The notes beneath the pieces were generated by a model. The model saw nothing but the letters and a program-made list of their open reading frames with translations, made no database searches and was not told where the DNA came from. This document shows, one piece after another, positions 30,869-41,578 of a stretch of DNA of 64,000 bases. The stretch is from NCBI RefSeq assembly GCF_964019385.1, contig NW_027044871.1, positions 62,001-126,000 of the forward strand, read 5' to 3'. The position numbers were made by a program, and so were the translations under genes. The DNA is from Sycon ciliatum. Lineage: Eukaryota > Porifera > Calcarea > Leucosolenida > Sycettidae. Each line of letters begins with the position of its first letter. The stretch's first letter is position 1.

Positions 30869-31352
30869 TTAAGGTGGCAGACTACCCAAAAAATCGCTGA
30901 AAATTGAATTTGTAAATTCATATTGAGTGCTACGTCAGTTGAAAGAGCTTGAATAGCTGCAAATTCTCTGAAAATTGTGTCCCGATCTGACCAGCCGTTC
31001 AAGAGTTATGGCCTAAAATGCGCCCTTGCAAGCAAAGATTTTTTTGTTGCACGCTGTCATTTGTTGGCAGCACTGTATTTGAATGTGAGCAGACCCGTGC
31101 GCAACTTGTCGTATCTTGTCGTAAGTCCAAAAAATCATGTTTTTGAGCCAGGTATTGGGCTGCACGGCGGCGGGCAAAGCCCGCCGCCGTGCAGCAGGAC
31201 TTTTGCCAGCACCCTCGTGACTTTGCAGATATGTGGCTTGATTATTGTAGTTGACGTTGATTTAGTGACTTTGGCAAGTTTCAGTCGTGTCAAGAAGTCA
31301 GGTAGGATTCAGTACTAGGCCATATGAAATTTATGGGTGGGCTGCCCCTTGG
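30869..31352. mobile_element. TTAA-type MITE, copy 2 (484 bp)
   Basis: Inverted relative of 25229-26292 with a larger internal deletion; left flank TTAA, right flank TTGG (mutated). Confidence 0.8.
31160..31194. repeat. Perfect 16-bp GC-rich hairpin
   Basis: CTGCACGGCGGCGGGC, loop AAA, then its exact reverse complement. Confidence 0.95.
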
Positions 31353-31949
31353 CAGAACCATACAAACCTTATGGCGGGCAATTCCTCGAATTCTGCTCCA
31401 TTTTTTTTATCCACTTACCAAACATGCATGAAACCTACCAGAAAAAGTACCGAATTCTGCCAATTTTTTGGCCGGCAGAATCCGCCGGACCCTAGCCAAG
31501 GGTCGCCCGCAATGGCAACATCTCTGCAACCGATATCATCATTAATTGTTATCCCTAATGACTAAAACATTCAGTTGATGGCCTATCACTGAAATATTAT
31601 CATCTCTAAAATCACTGCAGTATCATTTATCACTAATGGATGAAACATTAATTTTCTCGTCCCAGCCAACGGAATGCGAATTCCTGTTCATGTGTTTTAG
31701 CTACCATAGTACGCAGAGTACATTATACATGTACATTATAAGGATATACGCTTCAGGCTATTTTTTTTGTTTTTGTTCGACACCTCTGTTTGACACCATT
31801 TGATGCAGTGTCTCTACCATGTGGGTGGACGATAGTGGGTACGGGAGATGTGGGGTGTGTTTCGACCGCGTTAGTATTTCGGTATCTCGTGCTGAATGTT
31901 GCCAAAATTAATGTATTCTGATTAATGTTTCTCCGTTTTGTGCCGTGGA

Positions 31950-32055
31950 AGTCGTGGTTATCAGTTACCGGTGAAAGTATTGGATGCTGCGTTCCAACGC
32001 ATTCATAAGCCTCATCTTTGCGTTCAAAAGGAGAGTGTTATCTTGTCGTGTTAGT
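31950..32055 (+). pseudogene. C-terminus of a PLE GIY-YIG endonuclease
   Basis: Reads RGYQLPVKVLDAAFQRIHKP then HLCVQKESVILS and stops. The LEA glutamate is D here. The 3' region that follows aligns with 15425-15830 (minus). Confidence 0.65.
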
Positions 32056-32560
32056 CTGGTTATCGTGTTACTCTGGCCTTGTTCGGCCAGAATTTTTTCA
32101 CTAGTATTGTTTCATACTTGAATTTTGTCCCCTTGGCGTGTTTGATTGTTATCTTTCACGCATATGGATTATGGTGTCTTTCAAGAATACCTTATGATAC
32201 TTTTTTGGCATTTTTTAGGTGGTGTTTATCACTATTGATCTTTTATAGTAGCCAGTGTTGCAATTTGTTAATTTGTACAACCATGCTTCCTGACGAGCGC
32301 TGTGGGAAAGCTAGTTTGATGCATTTTATATTTTTCATCGTTTCCTTTTATTGTTCTTCACAGTACATTTCCATCACAATTATTTCTTTGTCCATCACCA
32401 CTTTACATTTCAATAAAACCTTCGTAACAAGTCATGTCGCTTCAGCTGATTCTGTTTGTTGCCATCCCAAACAAGACAATCATGTTGTTTTTTCTAATGA
32501 ACATGTCTGGGATAGAGGTAGTCACCGTTTTGTATGCTGGCACACGCGGGTTTTCTCATT
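32056..32560 (+). mobile_element. 3' region of a PLE3-like element
   Basis: Contains the hammerhead at 32283-32324 and the AATAAAACCTTCGTAACAAG block that corresponds to 15447-15500 on the other strand. A 221-codon frame here is rejected as coding. Confidence 0.6.
32283..32324 (+). ncRNA. Hammerhead ribozyme, PLE3-like (partly degenerate)
   Basis: CTGACGA (32290-32296), nine-base helix II segment GCG CTG TGG (base mismatch at the helix foot), GAAA (32306-32309), helix III segment AGCTAGTT (A of GAAA first), predicted cleavage after T32317, helix I ATGCTTC/GATGCAT with one mismatch. It lies 228 bp after the ORF stop. Confidence 0.55.
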
Positions 32561-32837
32561 CTTTGTTTCCTTGCTTTGCAAGCTGGTTAACCACCCTCCC
32601 TCCAGTTGTGGATCTTGGTGTTATGTTTGTATTGAATGTTCTCATGCTGGCCGGTGTAGTGAATTTTGTTTCAATTCTGCTGACATGTTTGTAAAGGCTG
32701 TAAATGCTGCATGGTGTGCCTCATGCAATGCACTGGAGTTCTAAAATGGTGCATCCAGCCTTGCTGTGCCTGTGCCTGCATTTCTTGTCTTCTTGCTGTG
32801 GCTGTCGCTGCAGTTGTTTGTTAGCTGGTGGAATGTG

Positions 32838-32979
32838 TGTGTGTGTGGGGGGGGGGGATGGGGTGTGTGTGTGTGTGGGTGGGTGTGTGCGCGCGTGTGT
32901 GTGGGTGTGTGGCTGGGTGTGCGTGTGTGTTTGTGCGTTCGGGCATGCACACATGTGTGTGTGTGTGTGTGTGTGTGTG
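32838..32979 (+). repeat. (GT)n-rich tract
   Basis: GT repeats with G runs and a GCGC patch; the last ~28 bp are pure GT. RLE copy H starts right after it. Confidence 0.95.
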
Positions 32980-33486
32980 CAGGGAGTGAACAGGGTAGAC
33001 CGTGGAGCTTTCACTCCTATCGTTTTCAGTACTTCAGACATGTGCGGCAAAGGGATAACATTGTTTTTGAAGGCACCTGCATCGCAACTGGTTGAGAAAC
33101 ATAGCGAGCTGGCTTACTCGGTAGTAATAGGCGAGCTTCGAAGCCTCCTGTCGTTTACCCTGCTACGTTGGACCATGATATGCTTCCGCGGGTGCAGGGG
33201 GTCATAATCCCCCTGAGCGAGACCACGGCTTCTTGCACTGCTCCTTGTCCAGGTAAGCGGCCTAGACTTTCAACATTGTTAGTGCTTACGTTAGGTGATA
33301 TTTTTTGCCGCGTGACCGCCAACTGTCTTTACTTACCATCTTCTTGGATTTGTTTCGGGTTTCAGTTCCCGTATGGCAACACAGGATTGGGCTTTTTTCA
33401 CATTCTTGGTGTTTTGATCATTTTTTTGTATTTTATGTCATATGTAAGCACATTGGCTTTGCCCGTACAAGAGGCCTTTTATGTGT
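32980..33486 (+). mobile_element. RLE non-LTR retrotransposon, copy H
   Basis: 5'-truncated at the (GT)n edge. ORF end (32985-33207) reads NRVDRGAFTPIVFSTSDM and LLRWTMICFRGCRGS. The 3' UTR ends TTTGCCCGTACAAGAGGCC and is followed by an (AT)n tract. Confidence 0.8.
32985..33207 (+). pseudogene. C-terminal ORF fragment of RLE copy H
   Basis: About 73 codons of the conserved basic C-terminus after the nuclease domain; the catalytic part is missing. Cys/Val-rich residues upstream come from the (GT)n tract. Confidence 0.75.
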
Positions 33487-33488
33487 AC

Positions 33489-33516
33489 ATATATATATAT
33501 ATATATATAATATATG
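33489..33516. repeat. (AT)n tract: empty site for the gamma array
   Basis: Ten AT units then AATATATG. At the matching place in the distal duplicate a 1,076-bp net longer sequence is present. Confidence 0.95.
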
Positions 33517-33769
33517 TATTTGTTTGTGTGCACGCACGTGTGTGTGTTGCAGACGCATGTGAGTGAGAAAAGAAGCATTCCTCACACTACATGTATACGA
33601 GGATTAGCGCCAAACAACTGAAGTGACAAAACGTTTGTTTTGTTTGTTAGGATTTCAAGGTTTTTCACCCGATTCTTGTAGTCTCTCCATAATTATCATA
33701 CTGTTTTCACAGCCATTTAAAAAGTAAATAAAATAAATTTGGACCCCAAAAAATCGGCGCTGTAAGAGA

Positions 33770-34776
33770 AAATCTGCGGGGGCTCGTACAAATCCAGTGC
33801 ATTTGCAGATTGCGATGCTTGTGCAACCGAAGGCCTAGCATTTGCGATGGCAGTAACTTCACTGCTGCTGCAGCAGCCGTACCGAGCACAGGAGCAGCGC
33901 ATACACGCAGAGTGCCTCACTCGACGCCTGGAACAGTGGAGGCTCGGAGACATCAATGGCCTGATGTTGGAATCACGCACTATCCAGCGTCAACTGCACA
34001 ACGGGTCTAAGCAGCACGGCCAGAGACGTGACGATGGTGCATGTCCCTTTGCATCAATGGTGTATGACGGCAAGATCACATCAGCCTCGAGAATGCTGTC
34101 GGAAAGCGACTCTGCAAAGCCACTGGACCTGCAAGAGGTCATCGACGGGAAAACAGTGCGTGATATCCTGGGCAAGAAGCACCCTCCGGCAGAGCCACTC
34201 AGTGAATCAGCCCTGCTAGGGGATGGCCAGCATCCACCAGAGACACACTGACTCTGTTGTCTTCTCCGGTCTTAACGGTCGGGTAATCAGCCAAGCTGCA
34301 CTGCACACACAAGGCGCAGCGGGCCCATCTGGGCTGGATGCAGCAGGGTGGAGACGGATGTGTACCTGCGCGGAGAATCCCTACCACCTACGTGGACCCT
34401 TCCTCTCTAGAACTAGAAGCATATGCGGCGTGTCGATTGAGTCCGCTTGACAAAAACCCTGGAGTTCTACCTATTGGCATCGGTGAGGTTGCAAGACGGA
34501 TCATAGGGAAGGCTATCCTGCAGGTCATTGGCTCAACCATCACGCAAGCCGTTGGCGGCCGGCAGCTTTGTGGAGGCCAGGAGAGTGGTATGGAAGCCGC
34601 CATCCATGCTATGCGAGTGACGTTTTCCGAAGAGGACACGGATGCCGTGCTATTCGCCGATGCTTCAAACGCATTCAGCCGGCTGAACAGGGCCACCTGC
34701 ATGCGGAACATTCGTCACCTGTGCCCGGAGTTCGCTGCTACTATCATCAACACCTACAGCTCGCCTGCAAGGTTGT
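33770..34776 (+). pseudogene. RLE element copy I: N-terminal region and first half of RT
   Basis: 33666-34251 reads FADCDACATEGLAFAM, GKITSASRMLSE and GKKHPP; after a frameshift, 34223-34330 reads VVFSGLNGRVISQAAL and AAGPSGLDAAGWRR; after another, 34338-34776 reads SPLDKNPGVLPIGIGEVARR, GQESGMEAAIHAMR, VLFADASNAFSRLNR (RT motif with the first catalytic Asp) and INTYSSPARL. It ends at the BEL/Pao insertion; the RT continues at 40258. Same protein family as copies A-G, and the only one here with the RT fingers. Confidence 0.85.
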
Positions 34777-35118
34777 TGTTGTGAACCCTCTAAGATTCTC
34801 TAAATTGTCAGGATCGTACGACCACACGGCACGAGGACAACACTTTTCCTTTAGACAGTATATTTCACTTCATCGAATAATCAACAATGAACACTAGTAA
34901 CACCAGCTATTTATAGCATGCAAAAACAGCGTACATGCAAAAAACATACGCATATAAAACTGGACATAACAGCGTTTACAGCAAAACGCACACAACGCAT
35001 ATAGCGTATGCCATGCAGCAACATCAGTGGTACGGCGGAGTCGAAATACAACATTTCAACGAATACAATGCCATAAGCGCGAAGGCCTTTCCCAATTGAG
35101 AACTGGTGGTTTACAACA
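34777..35118 (-). repeat. BEL/Pao 3' LTR
   Basis: Begins TGTTGTAAACC on the minus strand and ends GTTCACAACA. Confidence 0.97.
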
Positions 35119-35131
35119 TTCTCCCCACCAA
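35119..35131 (-). promoter_or_regulatory. Polypurine tract of BEL/Pao
   Basis: Minus strand GGTGGGGAGAA directly abuts the 3' LTR. Confidence 0.75.
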
Positions 35132-35354
35132 AGGGCTTCTCACCGCCGTACAACAATGCACAAAAGTCAAAAACGATCCGGGGCTCTGACTACACGCCCA
35201 GAACGCGTCATCTCCTGCTGCCGTGGTGGTGGTAACGGTGCTGACGGTTCAAACGCTGGCTGCAGAGGGACGATAGCAGGTTGAGCGGTATCGGCAAGCC
35301 CAGGAGCCACGTCCTGTGACGATACTTCTTATGGCACTAACCTTTGGATCGGCC

Positions 35355-36760
35355 TCAACAGGGTACTGTGGGGGTGGTCCGACTGAGGTAACGCAATCTC
35401 GATGACATCTGCGCAGCGTCCAGGGTACCTGCTGGCTTCTCTGACGACATCCAGATGTTACCCATCATCATTGCAGGGGTTACTGGTGGCTCATCCAGGC
35501 TATCAGACACATTAGTTAGCGGACGACTATTCACCACTGCTTCAACCTCATACAAGAGGGTCTCAAGCTCCTGGACCTTCAGAAACGCTGTTCCCATTAC
35601 CTTTTTCAAGGCACTCTTCACTGTACCAACCATTCGCTCATAGAAGCCTCCATGCCATGGTGCAGCTGGAGGATTGAACATCCATGGCACACTCAGTTTG
35701 TCAGATGCCGCCTTGAACGTTGTAGCGTTGTCAGACCTGATCCGAGACGGCAAACTACGTCTCGCGACAAACTTCCGAAATGCCATCAAGAATGACTCGG
35801 TACTTAAACTATCGACCACCTCCAAGTGAACTGCTCTGGTGGTGGCACACACAAACAATGCTATCCATACCTTCGGAAATGACTCACCACGGCGCACGTA
35901 CAACGGACCAGCATAGTCGATGCCGGTAGTTGCGAACGGCCTCTCGTGAACAACTCGGTCTTCCGGCAGCGGCGGGCAGACTTCTGAGGCAGCCTTAGCC
36001 TTGTAGCGGCGGCATGTAACACATCGCTGAGTAATGTTGCGTAGCGCCCGTCGACCACCGATAATCCAAAATTTCTGACGGATGAACGACAAGACTCCTT
36101 CTACACCTTGGTGCATCCTTTCAACATGCATTTTCTCCAACAGCAACTCGGTCAGATGATGTTTGCCTAACAGGACTGGGTGCTTGGCTCCATACGCCAA
36201 CTCGCTGTGCTTAAGTCGTCCCCCGACTCTGAGCACTCCATGCTCATCCAGAAACGGTGCAAGCTGATACACCTTCGACCCAGGCTTCACTGGTTGACCT
36301 TGCTTGATCAGCTCAAGATCCTCAGCGAAACATGCGGCTTGAACGATGCGGTACAATACGTTGTCTGCTGCAAAATAGAGTTCAGCACGAGGCTCAGTGT
36401 GCTTCCACTGCAACATCCGAGTCACCATGCCCTGTGCCCTCGACCATTTATTGAATCGGAGCCACCATTCCTTATCAGATTCTCGACTACAGGTGGTGGC
36501 TGACACTCGTACTTCTACACTGGACTCATCTGTAGCTGCGGTTGAGGATGCGGTGGGCCAGTCATTGGGCTCCGTGATCCAGGTTGGTCCACCCCTCCAG
36601 AACGGACTACGGGTCTGCTGTGCACTACTCCCACGCGACGGTAAATCTGCAGGGTTGTGAAGGCCCGGGCAATGGTTCCACACAATACCGACCTTCTTCG
36701 ATATCTCTTGGACTTGACTGACGCGGTTAGCCACAAATGTTTTCCATTTGTACTTGGATT
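35355..36760 (-). pseudogene. BEL/Pao integrase region
   Basis: From the RNase H end (HCPGLHNPADLPSRG) through the zinc-binding part (H-x3-H...CVTC, around residues 205-245), to the DDE catalytic core: Asp in TTGIDYAGPL (about 271), Asp in RSDNATTF (about 332) and Glu in GGFYERM (about 367). All three are present. It joins target DNA to element cDNA ends. The frame is shifted relative to the RT-RNase H ORF near 36735-36760, so a polyprotein is not made from this copy. The C-terminus (RYLSRTTPTVPC) looks cut short. Confidence 0.9.
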
Positions 36761-38086
36761 ACTGATCCAATGAACGGTAGTGAGACTGTCAGTCCAGCCA
36801 TAGACTTGCGTGACGGTCACACGCAGCTCCTTCACCACAAACTCAACGTAGTGAGCCGCTAGACATACTGCTTGTAACTCAAAGCGGGCTAACGTGGGCG
36901 GAGACACAGGTGCCACTTTGGCCTTGGCAAATACCAAGTGCGACTGTCCATTGACGACTGCATACAAACAACATCCAAACGCTTTCTCACTGGCATCGGC
37001 GAAGGCATGAAGCGCAATCGGCGTGTCAAGATTGCAGCAAATCCAACGTGGTATGTCAATGCTCACCACTTCGGCCAACTCTCCCCACCATTGCGCACAT
37101 GCGGCTGAGATGCCATCAGGCAACCTATCATCCCAGTCGCCTCCGACTTTCCAGGCTTGCTGTAGCAGTATCTTTCCCGGCACAACTGCCGGTGCTGCTA
37201 GACCTAGCGGATCAAACACTGATGCAACACACTTGAGGAGGGATCGCCGGGTCCAAACAGACGGCCTATCGGACTCGCCTAGCGCTGCTATGCTGAGCAA
37301 GTCATCACTGGTTTTCCATTTCAGACCGAGGACTTTATCTCCGGCCTCTGGATCGCACGGGATTTCGTTGCCTCGCCACTTGCGTAACTCCATGCCAGAA
37401 TCCGTAAGCACACGCACGCTGAACTCTTGCATCTCCTTGGCTTCCGAGGCATTTGAGACACTAGAGACCAAATCGTCAACGTAGAAACTCGTGAGCAAGA
37501 GATCAATACGATCTCGCTCTTTGGGTGCAGACAACGCCCGTAGCTCCTTCAAGTGATGCTGAATCACCGCAGTAAGCATGTACGGCGAGCAGTTCACGCC
37601 AAATGGCAGTTTCGTTAGCCTCCAGGTTAACAGTTCATCGCTGTCGCTTCGACCGGGCCACAAGAAACGCAGGTACGGACGGTCTTCGGGATTAACCGCG
37701 ACCATGAAAAAAACCTTGCGGATGTCCGCTTGCAGCGCGCTCTTATATTCACGGAACCGTAATAGCATACCTGCGAGACTCGGCAATAGCGACGGTCCAG
37801 GGTCAACCATGCCGTTCAACGACTTGCCATCTGGAGCCGTCGCCGAGGCATTGAACACCACTCTTAACTTCGTGGTTGCAGCGTGCTCGCGGAATACACC
37901 ATGATGCGGTACATAGTACCCGGCATTGCTCTCACATGGCTCCAGCTCAATTGCTCCAAGCTCGCGGTACTCCCGGATCAGCACACCATCATAGAGCGCA
38001 CGCTTCCCATTCCTCTTCAGCTTTTCAAGAAGCCGCGTTGCGATGACTCTAGCTTGAGCAAAGTTATCCGTTGGGCGACGCTCATT
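36515..38086 (-). pseudogene. BEL/Pao reverse transcriptase and RNase H
   Basis: Pao-type RT: LRVVFNASA, ALQADIRKVFFMV (first catalytic Asp), LPFGVNCSPYML, SFYVDDLVSS (catalytic YVDD, about residue 170 from 37984) and SVFDPLGLAAP; then the Pao/RNase H part with HAFADASEKAFG and YGWTDSLTTVHWI. It is in the same frame as gag-protease, separated only by one TGA at 38087-38089, and becomes frameshifted before the integrase. The catalytic residues are intact, so damage is recent and slight. Confidence 0.92.
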
Positions 38087-39880
38087 TCACCACAAGAGAC
38101 CCACTTGGTACCCGCTGCCCTGGCGACATAGCGGGAACGATGGCAGGTGCTGATGTTGTTCTGGAGGTTCATCCAACTGCCATAGTTGTTCAATTTGGGC
38201 TGTGACACATGACACGGTCACCGGCTGACTGTTTCGACTTGGTGCAGACGCTGGACCAGATAATACATTACCTATCTCTGTGTTCCACACCGTCTCACCA
38301 TTAACTTCCTTCTTGCTGTGCAGTACCGCGTTTATATAGTCTGCACCAATCAGCAAATGTATTTCGTCTGATGTCCCTTGTTGAGGCTTGTCACTCAGCT
38401 CTACTCCCCAACTGTGCCACTGCGCAATGGTCTGCGGACTTGCGCACTTCAAGTCCAGCTCAAGCGTTGGTTTCACGAACGCGCATACCCGAATGCTAGC
38501 GGAGCTACCCTGGATCGTGATGGCGTACTTATCCATGCGCTGTTGGGTTGGTTCCGCGCCGAACGGCTTCACCTCTACATTTTCAACCCCAACGTGTTCT
38601 GCATCGATTGCTGACACCAACGCTGCAGTCACGAATGACGCCTCAGCACCCGAGTCCAGGAACACGCGAACCTTCGCGTTTCGAGTTCTTCCCTCAACTC
38701 GTGCCACTCCGGTCATCAGCCGCACACTTGGCGAGTGTAGACAGCACGACCCAACATTCTTCTCCGTAACTATCTCAGTCGGTTTCTCCCGGCTGTAACC
38801 TGCTCTATCCAACACATCATGTATTAGCAGGTGGTGTTTCCTCTGGCATTTCGTGCATCTCGGGCCTGACCGACATTCTCTGGCCATATGGCCATACTTA
38901 AGGCAGTTCCAGCAGAGTCTCTCTCGCTGCAGAAAACCCTTTCTCCCTTCCTGTGGCAGCGACTTTAGCTGCTTCTCTGCATCTGCGACCGATATCGCCA
39001 TGCACTGTGCCGACGCCGTGGGCCTTGGCACGGATCGTTCTACTGGCTTCCTGGCAGTATCACCCTGTCGTCCGTGCGCGACCTGGTAAGACGCGCCGTG
39101 CTCCTGTACCTGGCGCAGTGACATCCCGTAGCACTGTCGTTCGACCAGGTACGTCTTCATCTCAGGTCCGCATTGCTCCAAGATTACCTGCTTTGCCATT
39201 GCTTGCAGCACCGGGGACATTTTACCTATATCGGCGCTATACTTGGTGTCCACCTCGCCATCTTCTGTCATAGCGAGTGTGGCCCACACCTCTACCTCTC
39301 GGCAAACACGGACAACGTATTGATGAAACGACTCATCTGACCGCTGCTTTCCTGTCAGCAATGTCTTCCACGCTTTATCCGGAGTCTTTCCGAGCGAGGC
39401 AAGCAACTCTCGCTTTGCTTCCTCGTAATTGTTGCATCCAATACATATCCTCTCCGCTTTGCTACCCGATAGCGCGATGCGCAGTCGCAGCAGCCATTCG
39501 CTTTCTTTGAACTCGTTCTTGGAACAGATGTCCTCGAACAGGTCAAGATAACGCTCCAATGGCTGCGTTCCATCATATGAGGGGATTTTCATCAACGGTT
39601 GACGCCCACCGCTGTGACTGGGAGATTCCTCTGTACCTCCCATCGCGGCGTTACCCTCACCCTCATGCGCATTGGCGATGCGCTCGTTAATCTCCTTTAG
39701 TGTTTTGGCAAACTCGGTGCGGAGCGCCTCCTCTCGCCGTCTGGCACTGCGATCCTCACGCTCCGCGTACTGTTGGAGCCTCTGCTCCACATGTACCTTC
39801 AACAACTCGCCTTCTAATCCTAACCGCTCTCCATTGTCGATAAAGCTGGCTTCCAAATTGTTCCATAGTTCCTCTGCCAT
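38087..39880 (-). pseudogene. BEL/Pao gag and aspartic protease
   Basis: 597 codons from ATG 39880. Order: coiled-coil-like N-terminus; gag core (PSYDGTQPLERYLDLFEDIC...LLRLRIALSGSKA), of the type seen in BEL/Pao polyproteins; two zinc knuckles, CWNCLKYGHMAREC and CTKCQRKHH (about residues 325-350); aspartic protease with FLDSGAEASFV (about 408-418). Gag packages RNA; the protease matures the polyprotein. The ORF ends at TGA just before RT; BEL elements normally read through in one ORF, so I treat this as a nonsense mutation. The same TGA is in the distal copy. Confidence 0.92.
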
Positions 39881-39897
39881 GCTCGCTCCGTATCCTG

Positions 39898-39915
39898 GCG
39901 TGGTGGGTCGCCAAA
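39898..39915 (-). promoter_or_regulatory. Primer-binding site of BEL/Pao
   Basis: Minus strand after the 5' LTR reads TTTGGCGACCCACCACGCC; TGG matches the complement of a tRNA CCA end. The tRNA was not identified. Confidence 0.7.
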
Positions 39916-40257
39916 TGTTGTGAACCCTCTAAGATTCTCTAAATTGTCAGGATCGTACGACCACACGGCACGAGGACAACACTTTTCCTTTAGACAGTAT
40001 ATTTCACTTCATCGAATAATTAACAATGAACACTAGTAATACCAGCTATTTATAGCATGCAAAAACAGCGTACATGCAAAAAACATACGCATATAAAACT
40101 GGACATAACAGCGTATACAGCAAAACGCACACAACGCATATAGCGTATGCCATGCAGCAACATCAGCGGTACGGCGGAGTCGAAATACAACATTTCAACG
40201 AATACAATGCCATAAGCGCGAAGGCCTTTCCCAATTGAGAACTGGTGGTTTACAACA
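39916..40257 (-). repeat. BEL/Pao 5' LTR
   Basis: Partner of 34777-35118. Confidence 0.97.
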
Positions 40258-41578
40258 GTTGTTTGTAGGCGGAGAAGAGCTGCAGTCCAGTGAGAGCACT
40301 AGTACCCAGGGTGACCCTCTCGCAATGTATATGTATGCGCTGGGCACTATCCCACTGATCAACGATGTGTCGACCGTCGACACCTTGCAGGCATGGTACG
40401 CCGATTACTCTGCAGCTGGAGGCAAGTGGAATGCCGTGAAGGAGTGGTGGACTGGTGGATGAAGCTCGAGTCTCGCGGACCCGACTATGGCTACGTCACC
40501 AACGCCGAGAAGTCAGTTCTTCTAGTGAAGCCCGGCAAGATGGAGGAGGCCAAGGCACAGTTCACTGATACCTCCATCAAAGTTGTCAGTGATGGATACC
40601 GTCACTTGGGTACGGCACGAAGGTACGGAAGAGTTCTGTACCGAACATGTTTTTGTTTTTTTTACTAGAGCCACGTAAACCCGTCATGTGTGAGCCATGA
40701 ATAAGGGGAGTGGTGGCGTGGTCTGGGATGTGGAGTCAAAGATGCAGGGAGGGTGCGCCAAGATTCAGCGAGCAGCGGAGGTTGCACAGTCACAGCCACA
40801 GGCCGTCTACACCACCTTCACGCAGGGGCTCAGGCACAAATGGAGCTTACTTGCGTGGGTGATGCCGGACATCTCTGATCAATTCTGTCCCCTGGATGAC
40901 ATCATCACCTCTTCTATGCTCCTATCACTGACAGATCGAGTGCCACCTGGTGAATTGGAGCGAGCTGACCTTCCATGCCGTGATAATGGTCTTGCTATCC
41001 TCGACCCCCAGACCTCAATACAGCAGCATCAGGACTCCGTTGATATCACCCAGCCGCTCGTTGAGAAGATCATGGCACAGGATCTCTCCCTTACTGACAC
41101 CCTCACCGTCATGCGCTCAATCAAATCGAAGGTAAAGGTGGCAACGCACCAACTACCTGAGAGGACGACTGGAGTTGGATGATCGTCATGCCCTTGATCT
41201 TGCGGCAGAAAAGGGCGCATCCAGTTGGCTCACCTGTCGCCCATCCCGCCGGCACGGATTTGTGCTATCAAAGGGTGAGGTCCGTGATGGTATATGCCTG
41301 TGGTATGGTTGGCGCCCTGCTTGTATGGTTGGCACCCTGTGGTATGGTTGGCACTCTGCTCGTCTGCCTAGTCTATATGTATGTGGAGCTGCTTTCAACG
41401 TGACTCACAGCCTGTCATGCCCAACCGGGAGGTTTCCCCACTATACGGCATAATGCGATCCGCGATGTCACTGCCAGCTTTCTGAAGCGTATCTGCACCA
41501 ATGTAAGCATCGAGCCACATCTCCAGCCCATCACAGGAGAGGTGTTTAGCCACAGGTCTGCCATGACCGAGGAAGCTG
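40258..41578 (+). pseudogene. RLE element copy I: second half of RT, linker and CCHC
   Basis: Continues copy I across the BEL insertion. STQGDPLAMYMYAL (RT motif) then WYADYSAAGG: the second catalytic Asp is changed to Tyr. Frameshifts follow; 40697-41182 has QPQAVYTTFTQGLRHKWS (thumb). Around 41300-41360 a 22-bp unit with TATGGTTGGC is repeated three times. The zinc motif reads YVCGAAFNVTHSLSC (first Cys is Tyr), then HNAIRDV and IEPHLQPITGEVFSHRS. At 41579 a PLE fragment replaces the nuclease domain. Confidence 0.85.

Larger units (their letters stand above)
30813..31494. mobile_element. MITE with GACCGGCGGATTCTGC-type ends
   Basis: Inverted ends AGGGACCGGCGGATTCTGC (left) and AGGGTCCGGCGGATTCTGC (right, inverted). 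The direct repeat GCCAAGGG at both edges could be an 8-bp target duplication overlapping the TIR. It hosts the TTAA MITE at 30869-31352. Confidence 0.65.
30579..31545 (+). pseudogene. Possible non-LTR C-terminal remnant split by nested MITEs
   Basis: Left part reads TTLPTVPRAGITQAGQRSLS and LDHLHHLRDIAKG; after the MITEs the frame resumes with RPQWQHLCNRYHH near 31503. A short LRDIAKGRP-W block resembles the extreme C-terminus of some endonuclease-RT proteins. Weak evidence. Confidence 0.4.
23962..38119 (+). repeat. Large direct duplication, proximal copy (part compared)
   Basis: Matches 48773-64000 base for base except for about ten single-base or microsatellite differences and one 1,076-bp insertion in the distal copy. 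Offset is 24,811 bp at the start, 24,807 in the middle and 25,881 after the insertion. The true right end is unknown, because the distal copy runs off the window. Confidence 0.97.
34777..40257 (-). mobile_element. BEL/Pao LTR retrotransposon (5,481 bp)
   Basis: LTRs 34777-35118 and 39916-40257, each 342 bp, TG...CA, with four differences between them (98.8% identity). 5-bp target duplication GTTGT at 34772-34776 and 40258-40262. Gag, protease, RT, RNase H and integrase follow in order on the minus strand, the BEL/Pao order. The insertion split RT of RLE copy I. Confidence 0.97.

Noticed and set aside
32079..32744. 221-codon hydrophobic ORF that looks like a membrane protein
   Set aside because: It overlaps the non-coding PLE 3' region, including the hammerhead and the AATAAAA block shared with 15447-15500; codon content is Phe/Ser/Ile-rich by AT bias.
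32704..33207. Cys/Val-rich ORF continuous with RLE copy H
   Set aside because: The Cys/Val part is read through the (GT)n tract; only the last ~73 codons are element protein.
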